A stretch of DNA of 64,000 nt from NCBI RefSeq assembly GCF_042100115.1, contig NC_091279.1:1-64000 (forward strand), given 5' to 3'. The notes beneath the pieces were generated by a model. The model saw only the letters and a program-made list of their open reading frames with translations, did no database searches and had not been told where the DNA came from. Positions within the stretch are counted from its first letter, which is position 1; each line of letters begins with the position of its first letter. Positions 41,567 to 53,830 of this stretch are shown one piece after another. The position numbers and the translations under genes were made by a program. This DNA comes from Alternaria dauci. Lineage: Eukaryota > Ascomycota > Dothideomycetes > Pleosporales > Pleosporaceae.

Positions 41567-42327
41567 ACTGCCCGACTAAGTATCCTCGCTGTCGGACTAA
41601 GTATCCTCGCTGTCGGACTAAGTATCCTCGCTGTTAGACTGAGTATCCTCGCTATCAGACTAAATATCCTCGCTGTCAGGCTAAGTATCCTCGCTGTTAG
41701 ACTAAATATCCTTGCTGTTAGACTAAGTATCCTCGCTATTAGACTAAATATCCTCGCTGTCAGACTAAATATCCTTGCTGTTAGACTAAATATCCTCACT
41801 ATTAGACTAAATATCCTCGCTGTTAGACTAAGTATCCTCGCTGTTAGACTAAATATCCTTGCTGTTAGACTAAATATCCTCGCTGTCAGACTAAGTATCC
41901 TCACTGTTAGACTAAATATCCTCGCTATCAGACTAAGTATCCTTACTATTAGACTAAATATCCTCGCTGTTAGACTAAATATCCTCGCTGTTAGACTAAA
42001 TATCCTCGCTGTTAGACTAAGTATCCTCGCTGTTAGACTAAATATCCTCGCTGTTAGACTAAATATCCTTACTGTTAGACTAAGTATCCTCGCTATCAGA
42101 CTAAGTATCCTTGCTATTAGACTAAGTATCCTCACTATTAGACTAAGTATCCTCGCTGTTAGACTAAATATCCTCGCTGTTAGACTAAATATCCTCGCTA
42201 TTAGACTAAATATCCTTACTATTAGACTAAATATCCTTACTGTTAGACTAAATATCCTCGCTGTTAGACTAAGTATCCTCGCTGTTAGACTGAATATCCT
42301 TACTGTTAGACTAAATATCCTTACTCT
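41567..42327. repeat. 21-bp minisatellite, about 36 copies
   Basis: A 21-bp unit, CTGTTAGACTAAATATCCTCG with C/T and A/G variants, repeated about 36 times. Because 21 is a multiple of three, the minus strand is open for 259 codons (ARIFSLT-type heptads), but this is periodicity and not a gene. The counterparts in copy 2 (about 47120-47200) and at 51000-51080 are only a few units long. Confidence 0.93.
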
Positions 42328-42438
42328 AAAAGACACTAGGACTAAATAGAGGATATACAGCTAGGATATCTAGCTAATTTTCTTACATACAGACTAGTTC
42401 TTTAAGGATATAAACCCTATATCCTATAACCTTATATA

Positions 42439-45350
42439 GTTAGGGGTGTAAAGTCCTCTAGAATAGGACTAAACGTAAGGGTATAATACTATTAAGTAGA
42501 TATCTTAAAGTAGGTATCTAGTTAGTTAAACCTATATATAAATATCTTAGTAATATTAAGAGCGTACACTATAGTTATAACCTCTATAGAATAACCTACT
42601 TATATCTCTTAAGATTTAGCCTTAGCCTTATTAATAATATCCTCTATATCTTCTTTAGTTAACTTATATAGTAACTTATCTATACTACTAATCTTACGTC
42701 TAAAGGTAATAATTAGATATCTTATTATACTAATATTAATCTCTTTACTAAGCTAACACTCTAATACTTAACAAAGAACTTAGCTAAGTAATTAAGATAT
42801 TATATATTATTTCCTACTATTATCTAGCTAGAGTAGTATACTTTTTACTTACTTATAGTAGTAGTTCTATAGGGATAACTTAAGCTATAACTAGACTATA
42901 AGGTAGAAGGGTTATATAAGCTAGGTGTACTATATAAGAAGAGACCTAATCTCTCTTAGTAAGAAATAATAGATAGTCTTTATAGACTTATCTCTGTTAT
43001 AACCCTTATAGTAATAGGGAATAATAGTAATAAGCTTATTATAGAGGTAGATATTTTATATTCTTATAATAAGACTATTCTCTAGCTATACACTAAGGAG
43101 CTTAGTTCCTTAGGTAGGTTATCTACTTATTAGATAAATAAGATAGAGAAGATACGCTAAGAACTTCTATATAAGGTTATAGTATTATTGTACTTAAGTA
43201 AAGTCTTAAAGATTAGTAATAAGGCTAGATTTAAAAGCCTTATAGTTAACTCCTCTAATAAGTTATTAGAAAATAAAATCTTTTCTATACTAAAGTTCTA
43301 GGTTACTAAGGTTAAAGACGCTATATCCTAGTACAGCGTTCTTTAGGTTATTAATAAGAGAGTCCTATAGTATAGTAGGAAGACCTAATTAACTAGAAAC
43401 GTATATAAGCTTATATAGAATACTAGAGGCCTTATTATACTCTTTAAATACTATCTAGGTGTATTTAGTTAAATTTATATATAGCCTATAGATAGTAACG
43501 TCTTCTCTATTCTAGTAGATAAATATATTAAGATTTTCTCTATATTAAAATTAGCTTAGAAGGCGCCCCTGTTTAATAAGCTAATTTATAGAGGTAGGGT
43601 ATTCTATAGTAAAGTAATTATAAACCTATAATCTAAAGTTATTTATAATTATATAATTATAATCCTCTACTATAGGAGGACTTTCCCCTATAGACTCTTA
43701 TTCTTCTAGTAGACTTTTAACCTCTTATACTGTAGTAGCTTAAGAAGTCTCCTCTTATATATATATATTAGGTAGTACTAGAGTATTAATAGGAGGCTAA
43801 AACTTATCTCTTAGTTTCTATAATATAGTAAATCTATATATCTTCTTAATAGCTAATATATATATTATAAATTTATACGCCTTTAAGAATCTAGTATATA
43901 ATAGTAATAGTATAAAGAAAGTAACTAAAGTAGTAAGGGTAAGTTTAGTATTATATTAATAGGCTATCTACTTAATAAGGCTAATCTAAAACTAATAGTA
44001 AAGGGCTTTAAGTATACTTAGTAATATTTTACTATATTATTTATTTACTATAGGAGAGTTAGCTATAAGGGTATTAAGATACTTTATAATCTTATCTTAG
44101 GCTTTTTATTAATATATCTATAGTACTAGTATAGATAGTTACCTCTATTTCTTAACTAGTATATAGTAAAAGAATATAAAGATCTTTTATAGTAATAGTA
44201 TATAGTATAAATTATAAGACTAGTAGGGTTTAAAAAGAAAGGTAGGTATATTAGTATATATCTCTTATATTATATAGATATAGGCGTAGTAAGAAGTCTA
44301 TAGACTAATATTCTACTAGGTGTATACTATACTCTTAATAGTAGTATTAAGGAAGAATAGCTTTAGTTCTATATTAGAAGAGGGAATTAAGATATAGGCT
44401 AAAGCCTCTACCTATATCTAAAAGTTCTTAAATATACTTATAATCCTATAGGTAGTAATCTAAGGGTTAGTCTAGATAGAGGGAGCCCTTAGGAAAGAAG
44501 TAAATTATTCTACTTATACTTCCTTTACCTAGCGTAATACTAGACCTAATTATTTATATAATATAGTATTATCTTCTTTACTATCTTTAACTATATAAGT
44601 CTCTTTATTACTTTATTTAGGTATTCTATTACTAAGTATAGATCCTAATATTAGAGATTATAGGGTATTATACTTAAGGTTTAATTCTTTATTATTAATA
44701 GCTTAGTAGGGTAACTCTCTATAGGGGTAGACTAGAAACTTTTATATTAACCTTAAGGATTAATACTCTAGTAGAATAAACTTAAATAGTTATTATAATA
44801 TAATAATTTATACTTATATATTATACTACTCCTCTCTCTTATAAGAACTAGTATTCTAAAGACTATTTAATCTATATTTATAGAGATAGCTATATATATT
44901 ATAGTAGGTAGATATACTAGTAATAATCTTAGTATAAAGATAGTACTAGTAAGACCCTTTATATAGTTTAAGGCTAATAAAGGCCTTTATAAGTATATTA
45001 AGTATAATAAAGTCTATATACTTTATATAATAGTTACTACTAGAAATAAAAGTATTAATAGCCTCTTAAATATAGTAGTACTCCCTTAGGGTAGTCTCCT
45101 CCTAATACTCTTTATTAAAATATAAGAGTACTTTACTTAGAAAGATAGTATATAAGTATAGTGTATATATTATAATCTTATTAGTATAATTAGCTATAAT
45201 ATAGTTAGGAAGAGATATAAAAGGAGTATATATAGTAATAATTAAGGGTAATAGATAGTTAGTAATAAGTAGAATAAAGGTATAGGGATTTTAGTCTAAG
45301 ATTATAGCTAAAACTAGAACCCTTAAACTAGTATAGATAAACCTATTCTA
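42439..45350 (-). pseudogene. Second, truncated RecQ/TLH relic (N-terminal half)
   Basis: The duplicate of 36893 to about 39800. It ends before the Walker A region, so it never held a complete helicase. It is so strongly RIPed that almost no codon run is readable; identity is inferred only from alignment to copy 1. Confidence 0.75.
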
Positions 45351-45599
45351 AGTAATTTACTTAATTCCTACTTAATAAGCTTCTTTATTATCTATATTAA
45401 TATAATATAATAATAACTTTACTCTAACTAATACTAATAGTAATATAGAGTAATAAGGACGCTATTATAATAATAAGAGAGGTAAGCTAAGTAAGATAGA
45501 GAGAAGCACTACTATATATATTACTTAGCGTTAATACCTAGGATAGTAAGGTATTTATTATATTATTACTTAATATAGCGTTACACTAGATATATTATT

Positions 45600-46975
45600 A
45601 GGTAAATAAAAAGAGAGTCTTATCGTTTATAAATTAAGTATATAATACACTAGTAGATAAGATTTTAGATTTAGAAGAAGAGTAAAATAAAGGAGAAGAG
45701 TAAATACTAAGGGTTAAGAGAAAGTAAAATAATAGTAAGAGTAGAATAAAATAGATTAATTAGAAGCTAAAAGAATAACTTAAGGAGGCTATAGTATAAA
45801 TAGTAGTAAGTATATAGGACCTTATTAGGGTAGCTACTAATAATATTACTATAGCTCCTAAAGAGTAGTAATATAGGAAGTTTACTTAATACTTACTTAG
45901 TATAGGTATTTAAGTAGTAGGAAATATAATATTAAAGGTAGCTATAATAAGTATAGTAGAGTATATTTAAGATTAGAAAATACTTCTTTAATTTAAGCGC
46001 TCTTAGTACTCCTAGGGTAAGTAGTTATTTAAAGATAATATACTAAAGCTACTATAGTATAATAAATTAGACCTTTTTAGATTAGCTAAATATAATAACT
46101 ATATTACTATATTATTAGATAGGTATCTAGTACTTTTATAAGTAGTATTAGTAATACTATATAAATCTAAGCTTATAGTAAATAATTTAAGTTAGTTTAA
46201 GAACTTAGTTATAATAGTAAAGATAAGTTAGGCTCTAGGTATTACCTTAGAGATATAATATAGGTAGATTATAGCTACTCTAACTACTAAGTATAAATAA
46301 TTAGAAAGTCTTATCTAGTAAAGATAAGCGTTTACTAAAGAGTATAGTTATAAATATATAATAGTAGTAAAGGAGTTCCTCTTTAGCTAATCCTTCTAAT
46401 ATATAGATAGGTCTCTAGCTATAAAAGAGGATAGCCTAGTAAATTAGAAAGAGTTTAGTAAGTAACTAAATACTAGGAAAAGATAAGGAATTATAAAAGC
46501 TAAGTTTAGTATTAAGGTATTTATACTTCTACTATAAAAGTTAATTAAGAATATATATATAGAGTTAGGCTTAATAGTTATATATTTTATATAATAGGTA
46601 GAGATACTAGTATTATATAATATAAACGTTTTTAAAGTAGCTAAGGTAATTAAGCTATTTTATATTACTTATATATTAGATTATATACTACTAGCGCTAT
46701 TAACCTTAGAGGGAATAACTAATAAAGAGATTAAAACTTACTATCTACTAGCTACTCTCTATTAGCTTAATAATATATAGATAGAAAGAGGGGAGATTAT
46801 AGGTAAGAGTATCTCTAGGGAAGAAGATAATAATAAAGAGGTTATAAGTAAAAGTAATTTTAGGGAGGAAGATTCTACTATACTAGATACTTAGGTATAT
46901 TAGTAGTTAAAAAGGTTAGTAGAAAACTATTATATACTTTATAGGCTTATATTTAATAAGAAAATTATAAGGGTG
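45600..46975 (+). pseudogene. Second full-length copy of gene X, heavily RIPed
   Basis: The duplicate of the plus-strand relic at 40043-41345. A few segments are still readable, for example the counterpart of the EVYNTLVDKILDLEEE region near 45625. Nonsense codons are far more frequent than in copy 1. Confidence 0.7.
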
Positions 46976-47325
46976 TAAAAATATTTAGTTACTTACTAAT
47001 AGGGGTACTTAGAAAGGTTTTCTATCTACCCCTACCTATAGTATATAATCTTTACTCCTTTATACTAGTATATTATTTTAACCTTACTTTAGGACTAAAA
47101 TAATCTTATAAGCTTATAATCTAACTAAGTATCTTTACTATTAGACTAAATATCCTTACTATTAGACTAAGTATCCTTACTATTAGACTAAGTATCCTTA
47201 CTCTAAAAGATACTAGGACTAAATAGAGAATATATAGCTAGGATATTTAACTAATTTTCTTATATATAGACTAGTTCTTTAAGGATATAGACCCTATATC
47301 CTATAACCTTATATAGTTAGACGCT

Positions 47326-47489
47326 TTATACACTTCTTATACTAAACCTTCTCTTATTCTTCCTTAGAAATAAATAGGCTATACTTAGCCTTTACTAAAA
47401 TACCTAATCCTACACCTCTACTACTAGACTAGGTACAGAGAAATAATAATCTAGGGTATTAGGATAATACACCTAAGGGGGGGGATAAT
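47326..47489. other. AT-rich DNA of unknown origin
   Basis: About 160 bp between the end of the tandem duplication and the pogo fragment. It is RIPed and includes a run of eight G at about 47478. I see no match elsewhere in the window. Confidence 0.3.
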
Positions 47490-47927
47490 ATTATAAATAG
47501 TAAAGGCTAAATCCTCCTTATATAAAGAAAGCTATAGATAAAGGAAAGAAGGCTAAGTATAGGACGTACTAAGTTACGTAATATACTATTACACTAAGAT
47601 CTAATATCTAGGATAGTAGAGCACCTTAGGATAGTAGCGCTATTATAACTATCTATAGTAGAAGGGATAGAAGGGATAGTAGGACCTAAAGGTAATAGGT
47701 ATAAGAATATATTAGATCTTATTATTATACTTATTATAGTTAACTTAAATAGTTTATCTCTTATATAGATTATTAACTAGTTATTCTATTATTTATAGAA
47801 TTAGTATCGTTATACTCTTAGTTAATAATAATAACTCTTTTCTATCTAATTATTCTATATACTACCTCACGGACTATCGCCTAAACCTATCTTACCTTAG
47901 AAAGGACTAAGCTTAGAGAAGTATAGT
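47490..47927 (-). mobile_element. Fragment of a pogo-like transposon, inverted copy
   Basis: Matches the reverse complement of about 59770-60190 over roughly 430 bp (for example ATTAGATCTTATTATTATAC and GATAGTAGGACCTAAAG). It therefore represents the distal end of the transposon annotated at 58090-60190. It is cut at 47927, where the duplicated ParB-like unit begins. Confidence 0.75.
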
Positions 47928-47944
47928 AAACCCCTATATAATAC

Positions 47945-50900
47945 TTAATCCCCTTATTTTAAACTTTAGTCTACTAAGATACCTTAGGTATACGTAGCTT
48001 AGTTAAGGGGTAAGAAATTAGCTCTAAGGTAAACTAGTCTAAACTTAACTATACTAAAACGCTATATACTACTTTAGAGACTATTAGATTAAGCTCTCTC
48101 TCTTTACTAGACTTAGTATTAGAGTACCTTATAAGTAGTAGAACTTCTTAACTTATATTATTAGAGTCTTCTAAAGTATATCTAGATATCTATTTAGTAA
48201 TTATAACCTAAATTATCTCTAGTAAGTTATTTACTACCTTAGTAGACTAGAGTATAAAGTTATTAATTACTCTAGGGACCTAATAGATAGTATTATATAT
48301 AATTTATATAATTATAAGTATTTATACTATATAAGTATTACTTTAAATTAAGTATACTAGGTATTTATTATATAAGGTTAGCCCTATAAAACTAGTTATA
48401 ATTAATAGTAGTTCTCTCTATACCTTATACTAAAAGTATATACTATAGTTCTTAATCTCTATACTTAGGTACTTATTAATATAGTAGTCTAGTATAGAGT
48501 TTATAAATACTTCTATATTTTACTATATATATTATAGTACTTCTTATTAGAGGTTAAGAGATTTTTAATTAGCTTAGCTAGTAAACCTACTCTATAGTAT
48601 AAGTACTAGATACTTCTATAGTATAAGTTTATTATTATTACTATTAGATACCTTAGTAGATCTACTATTTACCTATTAGCTAATATAAGTTATAATACTC
48701 CTTATAAGCTTCCCCTCTTTCTTTAAGGTTTTTAAGAGAGTAAGGATATTTCTATATATATATATAAGCTTTAAAAGTATAGTAGAGTATAGTATATAGT
48801 AGGCCTTATTACTTAGAGTTAGGAAGAAGCCCTATTAGTATATATAAGAAGGGCTAGGATCCTTATCTAACTCTTTACTAAGGTAGAATAGGTCTTATAT
48901 ATTATAAGGACTTTATACCTAAGGTAAACTAGCTAGTATATTCTAGTCTACTAAACTAGCGTTAACCCTATACTACTTTTAAATAAATATAGAGATATAA
49001 AGTATATTCTTAAACGTAGTAAACTAATACTAAATAGTAGATTAGTAAGATAAGTTAGAGTATTTTAGTAGTAGGTTATATATATATTATCTATTTAATA
49101 ACTAGCTATCTACTTAAAAGTAGAGAGATTAAATATTACTTACTTAATTATAGTAGAATACTAATACGTAAGTAAAGGTTATTAATTTTAATTTCTTTAT
49201 AGGGTAACTAGCTACTATATTAGGAACTTAATATAGCTACTAAGCTAAAGATACTCTCTTATCTCTTTCTTAACTAACTTACTTAAGTCTTAAAAAAGAT
49301 TAGTATTTATATAAAATAGGCTAGTTAACTTAAACTATATTTAACTATAATTATTAAAGAGTATAATATTAGCCTAATTTACCTAAAGTTTAATATAAGT
49401 ATCTAGTAGTAGTATATCTAAAAAGGTTAGGGGCTATTATTTATAGTATATATATTAAGGGGCACCTACCTTTATTATAGATATAGTATACCTACTACCT
49501 CTCTTCTTCTCCTAACTACTAAAGGTAAAGATACTCTTTAAATACCTCTATATAATAGTAACTTATAATAAGTTCTATTATCCCTCTAGTTATACTTTTC
49601 TAGCTTTTAAATAATAGCTATTCTAATCCTTCCTTATCTATAAATATAGTAGAAGTAACTATACTCTAAGCTAGAGATTCTACTTTAAGATAATAAAGTA
49701 TCTACTCTATATATTCCTTAGAATAGGTAATCTATAGTTAGTAGCTAAAGTCTTATTAAAGAATACTAGTTTTATTAAAGATCCTATAGAGGCGGCGCTA
49801 GTATACTATATTAATAGATCTATTTATACTAAAACTCTATTCTACACTTAGCTTATTAATTAGAAACCTTACTATAGTAAGTAGGTATAGCGTAGCTTAT
49901 TCCTAAATTAGAGTTATCTCTTTAATCTCTAGGTTATTTATATACTACTATTTACTATTTTTAGTTAAGATATTTACTAAAGGGCGCTTTATTATAATAT
50001 TATTAGAAGGAAGAAATAAGTAAAGGTAAGAAAGTAATACTAAAGTACTATATAAGTTATAAGTAGGTAAGGAGCTATCTATTCTTAGATAGTCTACTAT
50101 AAGTCTAGTAGCTAGTATTAATTACGCTTACCCCTAGGGGTAGTACCTTATAGTAATCTATAGCTACTATCTTACCCCTAAGGGTAGTACTCTACACCTA
50201 CTATCTTACCCTTAGGGGTAGTAACTTATAGTAATCTATATCTACTATCTAGATACTACTATATATACTATCTAAGAAGAGTAGATAGGTAGAGATATAA
50301 TTTTACTTATTAGATCTATAGATATAGTATTTTACTAAGTATAATAATAGTAATATTAATACTATATATATACTTACTATCTTACCCTTAGGAGTAGTAA
50401 CTTATAGTAACTTATAGTAACTTATACTTACTATCTTACCTCTAAGGGTAGTACTTTATAAATACTATCTTACCCTTAGGGGTAGTAACTTATAGTAACC
50501 TACGCCTACTATCTTACCCCTAAGGGTAGTAACTTACTATAACCTATACCTACTATCTCGCCCCTAGGGGTAGTAACTTATAGTAACCTACGCCTACTAT
50601 CTTACCCTTAGGGGTAGACTTCTATAGCTACTATCTTACCCCTAGGGGTAGTAACTTATAGTAACCTACGCCTACTATCTTACCCCTAAGGGTAGTAACT
50701 TACTATAACCTACACCTACTATCTTACCCCTAGGGGTAAACTTCTATAGCTACTATCTCTCCCTTAAGGGTAGGATCTTATAGTAACCTACGCCTACTAT
50801 CTTACCCTTAGGGGTAGACTTCTATAGCTACTATCTTACCCTTAAGGGTAGACTTCTATAGCTACTATCTTACCTCTAGGGGTAAGATCTTACCCCTAAG

Positions 50901-50965
50901 GGTAAACTTCTATAAGTACTCTCTTAACTCTAACCCTATACTAGTAGTACTGTTTACCTCTATAG
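47945..50965 (-). pseudogene. RIP-destroyed copy of the ParB-like gene and its minisatellite
   Basis: Aligns with 22245-26247 in the same orientation, with C-to-T and G-to-A changes at essentially all CpA, CpG and TpG sites. It lacks the last 215 bp of the coding region, keeps all three exons up to the start region (about 49985), and has a shorter array (about 50130-50930 against 1.7 kb). It ends at the same point as the intact unit, CTCTATAGTATTAGGG. The intron-1 region has the same length in both copies, so its reading-frame change is not a recent error. Confidence 0.9.
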
Positions 50966-51640
50966 TATTAGGGCTAAACTAAAGTTTTATCCTAAAGATA
51001 TTATCTAACTTAATATCTTTACTATCTAACTTAATACCCTTTCTATCTAACTTAATATCTTTACTATCTAACTTAATATCCTATAGATAAAAGATATTAA
51101 TATTAACCTAGGATATATAGTTAGGATAACTAGTTAATTTTCTTATATATAGACTAGTTTTAATAGAATAAAAGGTTTATATCTTATAACCTTATAAAGT
51201 TAGGATAGTATAGTTTAAAGAAACTAAAAATATAATAGACTAGGACACTAATATTAATAACTACTAGAAAGAGGTAGTAGAAAGTAAAGGAGATAATAAT
51301 AACTAGTAACTATAAAATAAGAAGATTATAGATAAGTTAGAGCCTAATATATAATTAGTTATTAAGAGTATCCTAAATATAATAATACCTCTCTAGATTA
51401 GTACCTTTCTAGGTAATATACTAAAAGTATATAAAAGCCTATTTAATTTAAGCTATATATTAGAGGAGCTAGACCTATTTAAAATTAACTAAATAGTTAA
51501 TAAGGACTATTTAACGCGAGACCTACCTAAGCGCTATTTAGGAGGTAATATTAACGTACTCTACTTAGTAAACACTCTCCCTAACTGTATCTTAGCTATT
51601 ACAGGTAGCTGTACAGTCTTATCTTTTTAAGAAGCTTAGT
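50966..51640. other. RIPed DNA with a repeat-unit terminus
   Basis: At 51000-51080 a few 21-bp units (ATCTAACTTAATATCTTTACT) and then TAACTAGTTAATTTTCTTATA to about 51210 resemble the ends of the tandem duplication units, so a third copy of that terminus lies here. The rest is AT-rich without readable genes. Composition returns to normal at about 51640. Confidence 0.6.
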
Positions 51641-51791
51641 GTTGCTAGGTGGCTTAAAAGTCGAACTGGCTCAAAAGGTGCACGGACATAGTAGTTGTCC
51701 TTTGTTCGTCGTGGCTTGTTGGGAACTGTCTAGTCCCAATTCCTCCATCAAGGGAGGATTCCTTTTGTTACTTGTAACAAGCCGTTCCCAA

Positions 51792-53441
51792 TCATACACT
51801 CAAAACACTCTCCTCAAATCTCTCACTATTCCCCTCCCCGAAAAGTCCAGCAAGCCAATACCCACCCCCCGCATCCCTCCCCACACAAATCTCCACACCC
51901 CCCGTCCTAACCTCATTCTCCAGCACTCTTGCATCCGTCCAATAGCCAGCAATCCACGTCGGTTTGCCCCTCTTCACACCATCCCCAGACTCCAATTCAC
52001 CACTATCTACGGTAGCAGCCGAGAAATCCGTCTCAAACAACTTCGCCTTTGCCCAATTACTAGATGAAAAAACCACAGGCGCCATCGCTGCATCACGCGG
52101 CGCCGTATCAGTCTTCTGCTCACTACGAATAGCGCGTTGGTTCGCTTCGATAACCTCCCTCGTCGCTTGTTCAACGAGATCTCTGCGTAGACGGGCTGCT
52201 ACATGACCCAGCGGCAAACTAAGAAACTGCTCCATTGTAAACTGGCTCGTGACATCTGCCCTGCAGTTTCCAACATACGCTTTTACCCTCGGGATCAAAG
52301 CTTCGTACCCGCTAGTAGCTGTGGAGAGCACATCTCGCATGCCTAAGACGTTGAGGAAGAGGAGGGGGCGCGTAGGTGAAGAGTCAAAGAGCGCGGGGTT
52401 GCAGGTCACCAGGTGTCGCGTTAACCATGCGGAGAATATGTCGCCGTCTGAGAGGAAGGGTTCGGGTGAAGCGGAGGACGTGTTGTGGTAGGTTATCTGG
52501 GAAGGGTCGAGTGAGGCGATGTCGCGCATTGCTGAGATGCGGAGGCGCGCCATGTAGGACGCGGGCATGTAGAGCATGCGCCAGCTTTGGAGTTTTTTGG
52601 ACTTGAAGATACGAGAGTAGAGGTAAGCGAAAACGTACTTGAGGTTCAGAAACCTTTGCAGTCCGGCTTTGATGCTTGAGATCGTCATTCGAGCCCAACT
52701 CTTCCTCTCATTGGTTCCAGATACCTGCTTCTCAGCGATGTTGTCTTTTCTCGTCGTGTCGTCGTGCTCTAGAGGCACACCGAGCTTCTCCAGGGGATCG
52801 AAGTCGTAGCCCCAGAATTCCGGTACGTCTCTGTCTCGCCCTTCTAGTACCGCTGTCCATGCTCTCAAGAGCTCACCCTGTCCTACGATATCCAGTAGCG
52901 TATGCGACCATGTCAGAGTGACAAGAGTCGCATCCTGGAAGTTCACCACGTGTAACCCTAGTTGCGCTTTATCGCTGTAAAGCCAGTCATCAAGCACCAT
53001 AGTGCTACCCTCCGTCTGCGTAAGCCCTCGCAGTGAGAACAAACCGTCAAAAACTTGTATCTGATCCGTGTCCTTGACTCTTGGAAACTTGCTTCCTATG
53101 GGATGTTCTTCCAGACGCATATCGTGCGAGCTTCTTGTGAAGTTGATTGGCGGGCGGTCTTTCGTGTATTGAGCAGGAATATGGTATTCAAGTCTTCTGC
53201 TCTCGCTGTTCATACGCAGCCTTGCTCCGAGTTTTCTCCATCCAGGCTTCTCAAGTAACTTCCAAAGGGCATCGGCAAGCTTCTGCGTGTCTAGGACATC
53301 GTCGAACCGCATAGCGCACTCCACTGAGAATCTGCGATTCTGGTATGTATCATCGCGGCTATGCAGTGGTATGATGATATCGGTTGATATGCGCTTCGGC
53401 ATTGATGGTTTCCCGAATAGCATATTGGAGAAAAAGGACAT
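51792..53441 (-). CDS. BAHD-type acyltransferase
   Basis: 549 aa from ATG 53441 (A at -3). The frame is open 44 codons further up to 53573, where a basic leader with no domain would be added. The catalytic HxxxD motif is HTLLD at 180-184, and SSSNWAKAKLFETDF at 459-473 fits the position of the family's second conserved motif near the C-terminus, though the usual DFGWG reads DFSAA. Length is slightly above the 430-520 aa usual for the family. Such enzymes move an acyl group from an acyl-CoA to a hydroxyl or amine of a small molecule; in fungi they often tailor secondary metabolites. No signal peptide is evident, so it is probably cytosolic. It is codon-intact, free of RIP, and sits on a balanced-GC island with the P450 2.5 kb away. 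Confidence 0.78.
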   Translation of the reverse strand: MSFFSNMLFGKPSMPKRISTDIIIPLHSRDDTYQNRRFSVECAMRFDDVLDTQKLADALWKLLEKPGWRKLGARLRMNSESRRLEYHIPAQYTKDRPPINFTRSSHDMRLEEHPIGSKFPRVKDTDQIQVFDGLFSLRGLTQTEGSTMVLDDWLYSDKAQLGLHVVNFQDATLVTLTWSHTLLDIVGQGELLRAWTAVLEGRDRDVPEFWGYDFDPLEKLGVPLEHDDTTRKDNIAEKQVSGTNERKSWARMTISSIKAGLQRFLNLKYVFAYLYSRIFKSKKLQSWRMLYMPASYMARLRISAMRDIASLDPSQITYHNTSSASPEPFLSDGDIFSAWLTRHLVTCNPALFDSSPTRPLLFLNVLGMRDVLSTATSGYEALIPRVKAYVGNCRADVTSQFTMEQFLSLPLGHVAARLRRDLVEQATREVIEANQRAIRSEQKTDTAPRDAAMAPVVFSSSNWAKAKLFETDFSAATVDSGELESGDGVKRGKPTWIAGYWTDARVLENEVRTGGVEICVGRDAGGGYWLAGLFGEGNSERFEESVLSV

Positions 53442-53830
53442 AGTGAAGCTTGTGGTAACGTTGGGGAAAGAAACTTCTCGAAGACTATGTGTAGGCGAAG
53501 ACGGAATTGCGAAGCGGCGTACAACTTTGGCACGACGTCTGACTCTTACTTTCTTGTAAGCGGTCAAGTGCAAACGCCTAGGTGTTGCGTAGGAGGCGAG
53601 ATGCGGAGTAAAGTCACGCGAGCTAGATGCCTTGCACGGACGAATACTTGCGTTCTACGCTCTTTGGCCCTACCTACTTATAGATAGTAAAAGCCGGATT
53701 TGAGGCAGCTATGCATACCTAGCTGAATCCGGAACGGCTAATATACATTTGTTCTCAGCTAGATGTAGGCAATATCGAGCTAGCACTTACCGTGCCTATG
53801 CACTTAACGAGCTTCTTCGGCCAACGAGAT
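53442..53830. promoter_or_regulatory. Upstream region of the acyltransferase gene
   Basis: About 390 bp of normal-composition DNA from the start codon to the edge of the AT-rich block. It should hold the promoter and 5' leader. No specific binding site is recognised. Confidence 0.4.

Larger units (their letters stand above)
36893..42438. repeat. Tandem 5.5-kb duplication, copy 1 (less mutated)
   Basis: Starts around GTGCAAAGTCCTCTAGAACA inside the RecQ relic (just N-terminal to its Walker A) and ends with CCTTATATAGTTAG. It contains the N-terminal half of the RecQ relic, gene X and the 21-bp minisatellite. It still keeps many CpG and CpA sites. Copy 2 follows directly in the same orientation. 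Confidence 0.92.
42439..47325. repeat. Tandem duplication, copy 2 (heavily RIPed)
   Basis: Aligns base for base with 36893-42438 except for a much shorter 21-bp array. Nearly every remaining CpA, TpG and CpG of copy 1 is TpA here (GGGCACGATGCTATCGAG becomes GGGTATAATACTATTAAG). CpC and CpT positions are unchanged, which identifies the process as RIP. It ends with the same CCTTATATAGTTAG, after which the sequence differs. Confidence 0.93.

Noticed and set aside
41557..42336. 259-codon minus-strand frame of ARIFSLT heptads
   Set aside because: A 21-bp minisatellite in RIPed DNA; no homologue of any gene, and copies elsewhere are only a few units long.
53442..53573. 44-codon extension of the acyltransferase
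   Set aside because: Very basic, with no family similarity; the internal ATG at 53441 has a better context and gives a more usual length.
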